Positions 34,300 to 47,554 of a DNA stretch of 64,000 nucleotides are shown here, piece after piece; the first letter of the stretch is position 1; the number at the start of each line of letters is the position of its first letter. Where the stretch lies: contig NMRB01000596.1 of assembly GCA_002633025.1 (NCBI GenBank), forward strand, positions 77,779 to 141,778, read 5' to 3'. This DNA is from Notospermus geniculatus. Lineage: Eukaryota > Nemertea > Pilidiophora > Heteronemertea > Lineidae. Both the position numbers and the translations under genes were made by a program. The notes beneath the pieces were generated by a model that saw only the letters and a program-made list of their open reading frames with translations, was not told the DNA's origin and searched no databases.

Positions 34300-34656
34300 T
34301 TAAACGAAACTCTTCAGAGTTGAGGTTCTGTCGAAGAAAGAATGGCGTACATTAAGTGGCACATGAGTTGTTGTTGCTAGCAGTTTCGTAGCCTTTTCTC
34401 TGCAGAAGAAACTGACGGTTGGTAGACTGAGTGCAGGTTCTCTATCTGACCACCAAACTTCAGCTTCATTGTCAAGATTCATTCGGCCCTGATTATCTGT
34501 GACGTCGAAAAAGAAACGTGCCAGATTGAATAACAACCAAAGGGAGCATGTCTTATCAAAAGCGCCAAGAGCAGTCGTGAACGAAACAACCATTTCAAGT
34601 TCATTAGTTTTGTTAGCATCTCTTTCACGCTCAAGGCCATTGTCGTAATCATCCAA
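34300..34656 (-). other. Open frame of uncertain status
   Basis: A 118-codon minus-strand frame starting MDDYDNGLERERDANK, with an in-frame stop four codons before the ATG. The composition (acidic, hydrophilic start, then mixed) is not obviously random, but I recognise no domain and see no supporting splice pattern. Confidence 0.2.
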
Positions 34657-36027
34657 TTTTCTTACTCTAAATCAACCTGAGAATGGATACCGAGCGGTTT
34701 CATGGGTTTCATCTCCTGGTGTTATCTTTATCTTGCTGCCTACAAAAAATCATCATCCCGCTAAGTTTTTTTCGCTATCTGTAATCTCTTTGAACTGAGA
34801 AGGACGGACGGTTATCGGAACAATATCAGTGCCGTAGCTGGCTTTTTTGTCAAAAGGGCGCGGTGGTTCCTTCTGGCTGATATGGCAAAACTCACTTTTT
34901 CATTTTTCGTCCAAAATTTTCATAAAAATCGTTTTTTGGTGACGCCTGCAAAAGGGATGATGGCAAATTGCCCCATCCCTAGCTGCAGCCCTGAATATGA
35001 AAGGAAACAGTTGGATTATGTCACTTTAAGAAGTGGGTGTCTTCAGAACGTTAGGCAGTCCTACTCTGCTTTAGATTTCCAGGCAGCAGGTTACTCCGAT
35101 AAAATGGTACCATAAAAGCAAGGAAACAACAGGCGGCCTTCCCTTATGAGACATCGTATCGCTCGCTCGTGTCAATGTTAGAACTGTTCAGATCGGTGCT
35201 AAAACTCGACAAGGTGTCAATTCCAGAACAACACGCATGCAGATTTATATTTTCCTCTTTTTTAGTGTCAATCTCAGCTCATCTACATCCCAGCGGAACC
35301 GAACGTTCTTCCTCGAAAAATGTGAAGTATACTCTTACTCTGTGTGTAGACATAGTAACATACGACGTTGTTGTAGGACTTGAGGAAATGTTTGAGTAGG
35401 CCCCTGTTTAATTTGTTGATTGAGGGATTTGGTAAATATCAGAGGGTTCTCGGCGAAGAGGAGACGAACAGTTAGTTTCTCAGCAGACGACATGCAAGAA
35501 AATTGCCTGTGATGTAAACATTCGGTGATCGACGTGGTGATTCTTGCAAAATCCAAGGGACGTTAAGAAAAAGTAGGCCTACACCGGGCATTATCGACAG
35601 CTATTAAAAGCCATTAAAAAGAGACACATCTTCTCAAATGTCACGAACATTTTAGCAACTTACTCAGGCAAAAACTGTACTAAGACCCCTCGGGACATAG
35701 CCGACGCGACGTTCGTCTTACAAGTTGGGTGTGAGCAGCAACATTTTGGCATTTATTGTGTAAAAGGACTTCCTCAATGTTATAAATGTCAGAGCCATTC
35801 ACTTCTTTGGCTGCAGATATAAAGAGAAATAATTTACCATTATAACAATGACAAATTTCTCTTATTCCATTAATCAAAACTATTACCACACAACCATTTC
35901 AGTGCTCCCTTTGACTGCAAGTGCAAGGGTTCCTCTGAGCCTGCGGTCTCGTACATTTCACTATGATCTTAATTCAGTCCGACTCGTCATCGAAATCGGT
36001 GTCTGCAGTTCGTTTCGTCTACTAGTA
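34657..36027. other. No gene seen
   Basis: Short open frames only. Confidence 0.4.
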
Positions 36028-36411
36028 GGGAGGTTTCGCAAATCTGACGAAACAAGAAGTACGAAATACGAAATTCAACTTCTTTTCCAGGATGTATTTC
36101 TGGAGATGGTTGCTACCACGAATGTCCCTGCCGCCAGTGCACCTTTTAGCAAACATGTAAGACCGAGAGAGTTATGGTGCATCTTGGACTTTTAAATTTC
36201 CACTTCGCACCTAAGAAGTGGAAACGAAAGATAAATTTCAAAGTTTAATATACACCGTATCTCTATCGGTCTAACGTCATACGCTAAAAGACGCTCTTGC
36301 AGCAGGCGGTATTTGTGGTACCAACCATCTTCTGAAATACATCACGTCATGGAAATAAAGTCCAATTTCGTATTTCGTACGTCGTGTTTCGTCAGATTTG
36401 CGAAACCTCAC
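36028..36411. mobile_element. Palindromic MITE, GAGGTTT family, 384 bp, enlarged loop
   Basis: Arms match the element at 19148-19326 (GGGAGGTTTCGCAAATCTGA and complement). The inner arm is longer: GATGTATTTCTGGAGATGGTT is mirrored near 36320-36350. About 200 bases of loop contain no frame. TA is at the left; the right end reads CACTTCTA, so the duplication is imperfect. Confidence 0.8.
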
Positions 36412-39400
36412 TTCTACAGACAGTGGTATTCGGTTACAACAGCACGGTCTTCCATCAGTGTTTACAATCCGTCTGGGTTAGTGCTTTGTCAACAAACAGC
36501 GACTGACCATTTTGCCGTCTTGAGATGACTCCTAAGTTAGAAGAGCTTGATCAAGAAGCACATCAAGTGCAAATGAGACGTGGCGACAGCGTTACGGAAG
36601 CTTTTTGTCGAGTACACCTTAGTTCCATCCTAAATGGATATTTGCTTAGGCAGTACCTCATGTGCTGGTTTCAGTACGGATGAGAAAAAACAGGGGTGGA
36701 GATGTGTCCGTTTACAAGTGAAGAACGAACTATTTTTTCCTAGTACCAGTATCGGTCTCAGGCGACTGGTGTGGCACGCACTTTGACCATTAAAGGTTGG
36801 TGAAGTGATGTCTTTTGACAATTCGAAACCCATTTGTATCTGCAGTAATCCTTCAAAACCCAGGTAGCCCTATACACGTGTAGTAGACTGATGAGTCTGC
36901 AACGTCCGTTCTCACAATGGAATGATGACAGCTATATGCTAAACTAGATTCATATACTCGACAAATTGCATTTCGTGCATGTCCCATACATGTATATGTA
37001 AACACATTGTATTTTAATACTCAGTCACGTAAAAGCACTACATCATGACAATTTTCATGGTTTAATGTGTTTACTGGTCCATCCAGGGATATCTTTATTT
37101 ATGAATATTTTCATGGATGTTTATGGCTATTATTTGACATTAATTATTCAAGGCTAATTTTTGTTCCACTAACGACGAAAGTAATAAGAATCTCGTTAAA
37201 AACATACATCCGGTGCCAAGTAAACAATGCAACGGTACCAACTGTACATTTTGGACGATGCAAGCATTCTGCCATGGATGGCTCACCCTTTTCTTTCAAA
37301 ACATTTTGGTGAGCTGGCCTTCAGACATTCTCACCACTAAAATCCTCATACATGTACTTTTAGCATTGTTCAATTTGTCCCCGATTTTTCGGCCTTTCCG
37401 TCTCACGTAATCGATTGACTATTGATCCATATTCAAAGCCTTTGGGGTCAAAGCGTGTCCCGAAGAAAGAAATTTTGTATTATTTCACCGGCTTCGAGTT
37501 TTTTGTATGATTTTTTGAGAAATTTTCGAGGTTATTTTTGAGGACGCCTTCTGATTGGTCATATTGAATCACATGATCACAGCGGCACACTATCGTTCAG
37601 TAAAAAAATGGCCGCCATCCTTTTCATCACTAAGTTCAACGCGCTGTGATACCATTACTAATCAGGCGAGGTACCATACTTCAACTCATTCTTTTATGCA
37701 TAGCAACAGTTTCCATGCCTATTGATAACTATAAAAATCATTCAACTACATGTATGTAGATTCGAACAGTCTTGTTGAGCATTCCTGATCGGTGTGCACT
37801 CGCGAGACTGGGGCATATACATTGTAGGCCCTACATCGACCATGTGTGTATGTATGTATGTGTATGTACTGTACATGTATGCCGTTAGGCTGGTGTACTT
37901 TTAGTTCCCTATTCCGACGTGATGTTCCGGTGTGATAGGAATCCAAGTCCCCTGGAATCTAAGTCCGGACTTGCTGAAGGCTGTTGACCTTGAGTTTGTT
38001 GATCAATCTGGGCTGCTGTGATCAATACAATCGGAAACCTGTTGAAAGGTGATGAATTCCTAGGACGACCATTCTATTCACACCAGTCCTCGAAATCGTC
38101 TTGGCCTTGAAAACCGTTGCTGATTCAAGGAGAGCCAATATCAAATCACAGTGGGTGTTCTTTGTGCCCATTCATGAAGGAGCCTCTCATTCGCTGCAAG
38201 GGTTATCGTGACAATAACAATAGAGAAAATTGACACCCTCAGACCTGCGCACTATCCAACTTCAATGATCATTGCTTACACTTCACCGTACCTTGCAGTC
38301 ACATGAAGCGGAAAAATACGAACTGAGGAACAATGTAGAAGGATTCTTAATGGGAGTAATGATATCAGATAATAAACGTGTGTGGTATCGGATGTAATCT
38401 ATCACCTATTATCAACATGTTTATCAGGAAAAGTTCCAAGGGCATTGCTCACAAGGACGACTTCCAAGTTTTGAATCTCTTTTGACGTCCAGAGGCTCGA
38501 GGTCCATGCCCCCCATAAATAGAAGTTTTAGTTGAGGTCTACTTTCACACAGCGTAAAATCGGCTTTGTAATACATGAACTATATACGAAAGCCGATCGT
38601 ACAATATTGTTTTCAGAGCGTAACTGACATAATGCTTTTGTAGCGTAAAGTAAAAGACAAAATGTCAAATACATGTACACATTGTGCAGAAAGGGCAAAG
38701 TCTATAATCCATTTTTGTGGCTTGCAAAACCCATGGAATCTTTCACCACGTAATACATTTGTTGATGACAATGGGTCTCTTATAAAGGAGGGAAAGCTGA
38801 GGAATGAATTGTATTCGAACATTTTTGCTATTAACAAAGAGATGCTGCCAAAAGATTTTCTTTAGGATCTTCTTTCTTGGGCAATGCCCATTCTTTAGTG
38901 CGGACAATGTAAACTGTTTCCTATGCAAAACCATGAATGCCATCATTGGTTCCAGTTCCATAAACAGCCAGTCGTGATTGCCTTCGGCATTCGGCATAAT
39001 ATGACAAGAATCTGATCGCTTTCAGAAGTAATCCTTGCTATTACCACAAAAAGAATGATAAAAATTCCCAGGGAATGATATGAAGGGAGCGAGTCAGAGA
39101 TCAGACAGACGTAAGCCACTACGAAAAACAGTACGCCAGAAAGAAAGATATACCGACGTCTCATCAGGGAAAAAAAGGCGTAGTTTTTCGTTCCGTGGAT
39201 CATCTCTTTGGCCCTGTTTGCTTTTTTGTACAAGCCTTTGAAAGCTATCGGAAACAAAAAGGGTGAGTTTTTGTGATGGAGGTTCACTCAGTTTTTTGAG
39301 GGGATGGTTGTCACCAGCGAGACAACTCTGCTGAATGACAATCAATAAATGACGCAAAATGGATATCTGGTCTTCTCCGAACGTTCTCAGTAGTGCCATT

Positions 39401-40329
39401 CCACGTGAGAGTTTTTCCGGCGCACAGGTTGGCTTCTTGGTAACTCAGCCTTTGAAAACTGTTGGTAGTTGTTTGTGATAGATCTCAGCGTACGCCCTAC
39501 AGAAACCAACAATGGCGAATCGCCCATTGAGAGCCAACACGCAAACATGCAACAAGAAAACTTCTCTCCATCACCCCCAGTGCGACCTTACGTGATTAAT
39601 GCTAAGGACCCTTAATTAAGATTCAGTGACAAGTCGTTAATCTTGCGGAAGCTGTCGGCCTTCACCGACCGCAGCGTGATGCGCAGTTTATTAATTCATT
39701 TCCAAGTTCATCGGAATCCGGCCTCGACAGCATCCGGCCCCAATTATGACAGCCGACGTATGTCGCGACCGCTGGAGAGGCAATCAAGAAGCCACCACCC
39801 TCATGACCCTGTCGCGTCATTTCTACTACGCCGCCACTCGTGTGCAGCTAACCATTTCGTCGTCCGCTGTCACACTCGTCTGATAACACGGTTCTGCAAT
39901 CCCCAGGGTAGGATAGAAAGTTAATTGAAGCATCAGCAGCGGAACATTCGACCTAAATTATATCTTTGGTAAACCAGAGACGTGGGATTACATTCCCTCA
40001 ATATCTCCGAGTCGGAACGACGTCGGCAACATCGTAGCAAACCCCGTGGGATTATCTGTGATCCTCTAAGAGTGGTTGATACTCGCGAAGCCAACATGCG
40101 CTATCGGGGAGTTATTGATAATATCAAGCGACTTTATCAATCAGGACCCACAGAGATGAATGGTCTTCTTGCGTGATGGTATAAACAGTGTTGGACAGAC
40201 TAGCGAACAGGTGATTGGTCAAGTCCTGTTTCTTCGAGGTAACATCGTCGTCAGTAGGTTTTTCGGCGATACACCATAATCTAAGGATCAATCGCTTTAG
40301 CTTCTTATCAACAAGTGATGAAAAGATCT
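36412..40329. other. No gene supported; one CACGTGAGA-type relic
   Basis: 39405-39540 begins CCACGTGAGAGTTTTTCC and contains AATGGCGAATCGCCCATTGAGAGCC, a relic of the element at 40732. Two overlapping minus-strand frames at 38943-39399 (one with hydrophobic runs) are in different phases and unrecognised. Confidence 0.4.
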
Positions 40330-40470
40330 GGGGCCGTATTCAAAAAGGGTGATCATCGCGCGATTAAGACTTAGACGCGTGTAACTTCACTAAATGCACA
40401 CACTTCCACCATGCATTTGATGAAGTTACACGCGTCTAAAGTCTTAAACACCCTTTTTGAATACGGCCCC
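40330..40470. mobile_element. GGGCCGTATTCA-type foldback element
   Basis: 141 bp. GGGGCCGTATTCAAAAAGGGT is mirrored by ACCCTTTTTGAATACGGCCCC with slight length change, and AAGTTACACGCGTCTAA is mirrored within. Ends of this type are common in animal MITEs. Confidence 0.8.
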
Positions 40471-40731
40471 TGGTGTGTTGCGAAAGGATTTTAATTTCGG
40501 TGTAGACAGATTCTTGACTTTGCCAGTAGGGGGCCAAAACCAAAATGACATAAAGTGCTATTTCTCCCTAACCAAGAGACGGATCTTGGTCAAATTTTTA
40601 TCATGGGTATATCTAATGAGGATACATAACATAATATCCGAGTTTTTAATTTGACCTACTTTTCAAGGTCGAAGAGGTCAAAATTCATCTGAAATTAGGA
40701 AGTTGGCACTTCTGTAATGGTTTGAGCTACT

Positions 40732-40888
40732 CCACGTGAGAGTTTCTCCCCTAGTTGGCTCTCAAAGGGCAATTCGCCACAGTTTTTTTCCTGACGACTG
40801 ACGCAAAGGCCGATGATACATGTACAACGACTGCCCATATAGTTTTCTACTGTTGAGTTGCCCATAGAGAGAGCCAACTCTCACGTGG
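40732..40888. mobile_element. CCACGTGAGAG-type TIR element
   Basis: 157 bp between CCACGTGAGAGTT and AACTCTCACGTGG, so a CACGTG E-box sits at each end. Inner GGGCAATTCGCC and GAGTTGCCCAT also pair. It is the best copy of a family seen at 4862, 9832 and 39405. Confidence 0.75.
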
Positions 40889-41297
40889 CGCCTTAGCGAC
40901 AATCACAGTGCGTGTTAAAGTGTCATCAAAGAATGTCACGCAAAAGCCTTTTATCAGTTTAAACATTCGCCAGTTTTATCATCAGTCTCCCTTCACAGAA
41001 ATCTCCTGCTCGTTTATAAAATGCCATCAGATATTTCTTACTTGACTTCGACCCGTCTTCTACGGAGGATCCTGACCAGCGATTTGTTCTGGTGTCAGCT
41101 GCTAAGTGCTCCTTTAACTCATCGTAAATAGCCAAACACCAACAAGAAAACGGTAGGTGAATTCTAATCTGGTGATTGGTATGCAATATTCGTCTCTTGT
41201 TATTGTCCACTGTCAGAGAATACTCTCCAAAGTCTTCATTATCCTGCTGAAATAATTGGCCAGGCTTCCCGGATCACCATTTTTGTCTCGACATACT

Positions 41298-41534
41298 GGG
41301 CCGATAATAGACGTTTGCTAAGCTAACCATTGGTTCCACCAAAAATAGATAGGCATGCGAAAAGTGTACAACTAAATTTTCATCAAAAAGACCTGTTTGG
41401 ATGGATAGTAAGCACTATACAGAGCTTAGAAAACGGGGCTTTTTGGTGAAAAAGTTAGTTGTATATTTTTCGCATGCCTATCTATTTTTGGTGAAACCAA
41501 TGATTATCTTAGCCAACGTCTATTAAATCGGCCC
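41298..41534. mobile_element. GGGCCGATAATAGACG-type foldback element
   Basis: 237 bp. The left arm includes CACCAAAAATAGATAGGCAT, mirrored by ATGCCTATCTATTTTTGGTG. The ends are GGGCCGATAATAGACGTTTG and CAACGTCTATTAAATCGGCCC. Confidence 0.8.
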
Positions 41535-41571
41535 ACTTTCGGTTAAATAACCCACACGGAATAACTAGTCT

Positions 41572-41677
41572 GGACCCATGTTCCCGAAACCGTCGTCAGG
41601 TTAACGATGTCGTTACGCTATGCATTTTTCCAGTTTTAACGACATCGTACCTAACGACGGCTTCGGAACATGGCCCC
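41572..41677. mobile_element. GGnCCCATGTTCC-type foldback element
   Basis: 106 bp. ATGTTCCCGAAACCGTCGTC is mirrored by GACGGCTTCGGAACAT, with AACGATGTCGT and ACGACATCG inside. Confidence 0.8.
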
Positions 41678-43059
41678 TGGGTATGCATGACTCTGACTTT
41701 GATTTTCTCAATGATTGTAGCTGCTTTTATGTAAAGTAACTGGCCATTGGTAATCCCCGAGCGAAGGTGTACCAAAGAGAGCAGATAGCAAACGCGAGGT
41801 TGCAATGTACTTTGGAGGTACTCTGGACTCACTTTTAATGGTCGCTGTCCAAGCGCAAGTAGTATAGCCCCTGATCCCAAGCCATAATCCCTCTGAAATG
41901 ATTGGGTCTTCGATTTAGCTGTGGTCCAATGGACACGGTATTCAAATGAATTTTGATCGAGCGACATTTTAATTTCTAGACCACAATACAATGATCATTA
42001 TTGGGGCGTTGGTCAATCACCATTACAAAAGCCTATCTGTCACAATCAAGTCTTTGCCTTCCATTGTGCCGTACGATGAACATTCAACCAGGCGTCCTAA
42101 TACGCTAGTAGACAGCTATTGGCTGCGACCTCAAGGGTGGAACGGGCCTCAATTTGGGGCATGGCTCTGCAAATCCACCAGCGACCTTAAAAAGTGAGAT
42201 CACCGTATATCAAGCCTTGACCTCATCCCGGACGATTGGCAAGGCCTTCTTGACACTTCTGCGACTTGAAATTTTGAATTCGTCATGTGACAGGTTTCTA
42301 CTCTGGATTTATCTGTGCTTCTAGATTACCCTTGACCGCACATGATCCATTCCAGCTCGGGTCTGCTTAAATCGTGCTCGTCCAATGACTAAATCCGGCC
42401 GCCGAAACTATGATGGATGAGTCCTTTGCCGATACGAACACGGTGAAGCCGATTACAAATTTATTAGTATCGCCAACTGACAATCGGGCGAATAAGGCGA
42501 TTGCTATCCTGGCTGGGGCACATCACTCACAATCCAAGGTCAAACTATGCTGACGATGGTCCAAAAAGGTCGTCATTCTGGTGTCACTGATGATGCAAAA
42601 CCAAAAAGGAATATGTCACGTATCGTCGTGTCCTTTCAAGCAGATGACTTTTATCTGATTCCTAATCGAACTGATCTGCCATCAGAAATGCCCCGAACAC
42701 ATTTCAGGCCGATAGGTGGCGCCCATGGACGAGTGGCGTCACCTAGCGGCAATGTGTGGAGAATGGGCCATACTTACTGTTTTCGGTCGAAGAGTATTCG
42801 TTACTTACTGGAATATGAAGGCACTGTGAGACCTGACCAAAGGAAGTCTGTGGTTTCCATATGAACAATCTAAAGCTTCAACGAAAAGATCGATGTTAGT
42901 TCATGAGCTGAGTGCTTTCAAATTATGAATAATTTTCAAATGAATTCATCTTGATGGAATTGAGCCTGAGCGTACGGACACGGAAGCGCGCCATGTTATT
43001 CATACAGTCGACCGGCTCCTGATATCAGGAGAATTCATAATTGAATAGCTGGTTGCATA
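41678..43059. other. No gene supported
   Basis: A minus-strand frame of 131 codons (41991-41596) ends inside the foldback element at 41572-41677, and no domain is recognised. Nothing else. Confidence 0.35.
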
Positions 43060-43332
43060 TTAAAATGTTATTGGCGTATAATTTAAACAATGCCTTTCAC
43101 AGCTTGATAAATTGCTGGGTCGTAAATTTTTGATCACAAGGGAATTCTGCTCTGCCTTCATATGGGAAAATACAGAATTTTCAGAGGGTGCATCAGGGAA
43201 CATCAGACTTGGCAATTTCAGTGGGAATCCAATTCTGTCGAAGGAGACAGTAGGCCAGAAAACGAAAACCGACAAGATTGCGTATACCGCGCTATTCATC
43301 GTTTCGACGCCCCGGCCCTCCCTGCATGCCAT
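43060..43332 (-). other. Possible first exon of a secreted protein
   Basis: A minus-strand frame contains MNSAVYAILSVFVFWPTVSF, which looks like a signal peptide. A hydrophilic stretch ends SNLSSCERHCLN, faintly like the start of a PAN/apple domain. Upstream on this strand (43385-43470) are an ATTGG/CCAAT word, a GCGCATGTGC NRF1-like site and AAGATGGCG (on the plus strand), which gives it a promoter-like setting. No following exon could be joined with confidence. Treat it as a candidate only. Confidence 0.25.
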
Positions 43333-46300
43333 CTTGGTTTCTACGAAGATTTCGTGCGGGCGCTCTTATCTGGTGAGCCACGCATTTGATTGGTCGGGAG
43401 ATACGAATTTGCCCATCAGGTGTAACTGCGCATGTGCAGTTTGCAAGAAATCCAAGATGGCGATGAATAAGGCCTCCTCTTTCAAGTGACGAGGTGGCCG
43501 GGCGTCTTGAAGGTCTGTGTGTGCGTTTAGATTGCGTTGGCTACAGATCAGGGGACTGGAGATTCTTTATATCATGCCATAAATCAAATCTTGTAGGCTA
43601 TGTACATTGTAATTAGTGATTAGAACGTGCTGATCACTCGCGTGGGGATACGAAGCAAGCGGAACTCGAAGAAAAGCAGCAATACCGCTTTTTGTCAATT
43701 GCCAAGCAGCTCATGCAGCTCGTTTGTCAGAAGTCTTTAGCCCGGCGCATATCACAGAGATCTTGGGTTGAGAGTCAGAACGATCTTTCGTATCGTGGTT
43801 GGTCTATCTGATATGATGATTCACTACAACCTGAAACCTGCTTTTTTAGCAGTGACATTTAATGAAGGTCACATCTCACTTTGAATTACAACAGGAGGAA
43901 GAGATGCCTACGTATTTTAGGAGTTCGATCTTCACCAACTTGGCAGAGACGAGTCCATTTAGCAGTAGCTTCTTCCTGGAGAAACGCTGGGCGACTCAGT
44001 CTCGAATCAGTACCAATTCCCCGTTGATGGCAAAAGAAGACGAGGTAGCATCCCATCCAGTCCAGGCAACGGCTTTCCCCTCCCTTGATCAATAGTAACG
44101 AGAACGGGATTAGCCCCCAGTTCATCGTCTGTAAAATACATCTCGTCTGATGAGCTAAGTACATGGAGTTTGGGGGACAGTATTCCAACGAGAAAGTCCA
44201 AATTGGAAGGAATGGGGTGTGCAGCTCGCGTAGAATTGGTTAGCATCGACGCCGCCCAGGCGACTGTCAAATTAATCGTGGCAGTGCCCCATCGTTGATG
44301 GCAACATCATCCTGAAACCTGGCCGTCAGGGGAATGTTGTTTACGGATGATATCCGTCGTAGATTTCCTCATGGTGTACGGAGTTGAAGATGGTTCCCTA
44401 TGTGGGGAGAACTCCGAGTGTACCACCACCATTTGGTGTATATCGCTGACATACCGTAGTTACACATCAGATCAGTGCAGTTCACTTGAAGCACGAATGC
44501 CATTGACATACACATTGGTCAGGAAAATGGTCAAGCAATAATTTCCAGCCATTTTGCTGTCATTCCTTGGCGCTTTCAAAGAATGGAACAATAGCCACCA
44601 GGCCTGTGGGTTAACCAATTGGAACAATGTGAAACCGACCACAAATGGGAAGACCGATACAAAAGCAAGCACTGGCGATCAATGGCCATTTCCAAAGTTC
44701 TCGACACGTCACACCATGACGGCTTCGAACAATGCTTCTCTCCGTAGTTATACAAGTGGGATCAGCTTGAAAACTGGTGGCTGACCTCTTATCGGTGTGA
44801 AATCACGGTATCTGCCACCAAATTGCAGTCTGATCTCGTCAAATAACACTCCAATTCGATGATCACATTTTGGGCGAATTATACAAGCAATCTATCCTCG
44901 ATTCGACAGCAAACGAGGGCTAACCTGAAATTACTTCGGTCCTATTGAGTTTTTTTCTCCGTCGACCGTCGTGTATGATTAGTATTCCTCCCATGTATTC
45001 AGCGTTCTTTGTCTGTCTCGCCAATGAACCAATTCCTCACTCGGTCGCTACATATAACAAAGGCAGAAGACTCCCCATAAACATTTCCACCAATCTTCCT
45101 CTTGGTGAAAGCACCATATTTTATCATTTCAAGATAATGACAAAATAGTGCCTGAAACCTAACTTTCTTTGACAACCGGTAATGAGAATTGGTCCAATTG
45201 GCCATGAAGTCTTTCTGTTGACATTTTTACATCAGATTGCGCATGCGCGGACTTCATATCGTAGGCTACAATATGGTGGGTGTTGAATGTTTTGTACATG
45301 TACATGTTCATGTACTGCGAAAGAATAGGGAAAAGCCTAACTTTGCATCCAACCTGAAACCGAACAGACGAAGCAAATAACATTTGAGTCTTCACCTTCA
45401 CGTGTGCTTTTTGGCATGCTCCAATGGTGAGGAAGATAACACTGACTGTGTGTGTATTTCACCCCTTGCCACACAGCAAGTAAAGAAATATTGACATGTA
45501 TCACTCCTTGTATCTCAGTCGAGTAATTCTGCCAAACCACCAAGAAAATTAGACCTATTAATGATCTTATTCCCCTCAAATAATCATATGTCACTGACCG
45601 GAACATCCAGATTGCTTCACGTTTGATCCATCATTACCACAGAGGTTGCAGAAGGTAATGTTATCGTTCCCTTCGGTCCCAACCTTTGGCGCTGAGTGAG
45701 GAATAAATCAATGCTGATGAAGGGTAATCAAGTAGCGAACCTTTGATCAAACAAACACGTGTTGTGGTTGATGATTTCAGATGATGATCTTCAAGAAATT
45801 GAAAATTGTAGCGCGTGTCTGATTTGCATACCGTACATCAGTGTGATCAGCCCGATCTTGACGCCTGGTGGAGACAATCAATTCGGAAAGGTACGTTCTT
45901 CACCATGTACATTGCATGTAACAGGTTAATTCGTAGTGGACAATCCAGAGAACGCTCTGCTTTTTTGACTGAACAAATTCATTAGCTGCGGAGATCGACC
46001 CAAGGCGTTTGGCGATACTTGTCATGTGCCAGAAGCACATCCGTCGTTTGAACTGTAATTTCAACGTGTTACCTTCTGGGGCTACAAGTTGATACTATTA
46101 GCCTTCGTCCCTACGGGAGAAGTAGGGACCGAAATCACCGGTTTTTAAGGATGATGATTTAGCCGGCCAGGCTCTCCAAGGAGAGCCAATGAAGCGCACG
46201 TATCGTTTTGATACCTGGGGTAACGAGAAAGCCATTAACGATTGATGGAGATTCACACTTATTTGGTCATGAGATAAAGTGAGATGAAATTCACTTATAT

Positions 46301-46958
46301 TGCATTAGCAAATAGGTTTTTGAATGTTTGCAATCATGGTAATGTGCGTAGAGTGCAGTTGAATGCTGAAACTGATACTTTTGCTGGTACAAAGGCCTAC
46401 GCTTTTTTAACCAGCGTGGTAAGAAAGAAGGCAAAGCCATTTTCCGTTTCACATGCTGCATTGTCGGCGAGAAATTTTAATTGGCCGTGAGTTGATACTT
46501 TAAATGACGTTGGCTTATGTTTTACCATTTTAGGGGCGCGGCAGGACGGTAGAAAAAACAGAGGCCAACCCTCTAATTTTAGGGCCAAATACCTGTCCTA
46601 AGGGACATGGTTGCTGAAGTAAACGAGAAGGGATGCACAACGCCTGTCTCCTCCATAAAGGCGAGGTAGTTGTATTGTTCGACGCTAACTGCATTTCGCC
46701 AGATAAGGTCAAAAGATGTTGATGCCAAAGGAAGTTTGCTCGATGATGTCGAGGCTGAACATCCCTGGGGGCGACGGTCAATGAGCCTTCCGTGTGGCCT
46801 AACAAAGAGCTGCATGGCGTGACGAGGTGCGTGTTGGGAAACTCGCTCGTTATTTTTGGTCTGTACGCAGCCATTCTTCTTCCCTTGGAACAGTTGCATC
46901 AGACTAGCACTTCCCTTGGAGGCCACGATGCATGATAGTAGTTTCAAAACAGCTATTA
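43333..46958. other. No gene supported
   Basis: Minus-strand pieces at 44672-44472 (ending VYVNGIRASSELH) and 44270-44007 vaguely suggest a decayed lectin or laminin-G-like domain, but frames are broken. Two overlapping 114- and 122-codon minus-strand frames at 46530-46947 are unrecognised. Confidence 0.3.
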
Positions 46959-47076
46959 GTGAGGTTTCGCAAGCGCCCGGTTAGGCCCTACGACGACGTT
47001 TATCTATTGTGTGGGTGTACCCAAACAATAGATAAACGTTGTCGTATGGCCTAACCGGGCGCTTGCGAAACCTCAC
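46959..47076. mobile_element. Palindromic MITE, GAGGTTT family, 118 bp
   Basis: TA on both sides. GTGAGGTTTCGCAAGCGCCC and its complement form nearly perfect arms of about 53 bases (AACAATAGATAAACG near the centre). The outer GAGGTTTCGCAA is shared with 19148 and 36028, but the inner arm is unrelated. Confidence 0.88.
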
Positions 47077-47554
47077 TATTACCAAAGAATTGTTCCCACA
47101 GCTACAAGAGCGCATGACGTTTCCTAGAACGGATACCATTTACTCTAGATGATGAAGTATCCACATTAATTCATACTTACATGATATATTTATGAACGGG
47201 GGATAAACTAATTATAGTTGTGAGCATCACTTGGTGATTCCTCCCACTCAGTGGGTTTCATCAATAAAGCATTCTGTCACATACTGCCAATCGCAAGTAG
47301 CTTATTGGGCGGCTTTTTCATATCAACCTGTCCGTGGAACGATCTACCTACGATACAGGGTATGTAAAAAGCTCGTCGCACGCCTACAATCGGTGGAAAA
47401 TTGGCCCGTTGAGACTAATAGTCCTCTGTAACGGCGAAGTGGCCTCACCGTCGGATACTGTACTGGCTTATGATATCACCATAGAACAAGAACTCGAGAT
47501 GATTCTGACACCTAGATCATAGAACTCGCGTGAATTCCGTCATTACTTGTGACC
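47077..47554. other. No gene seen
   Basis: Nothing recognised. Confidence 0.4.

Noticed and set aside
44007-44672. Laminin-G or pentraxin-like remnants on the minus strand
   Set aside because: Similarity rests on short words such as VYVNG; frames are broken and no full domain can be followed.
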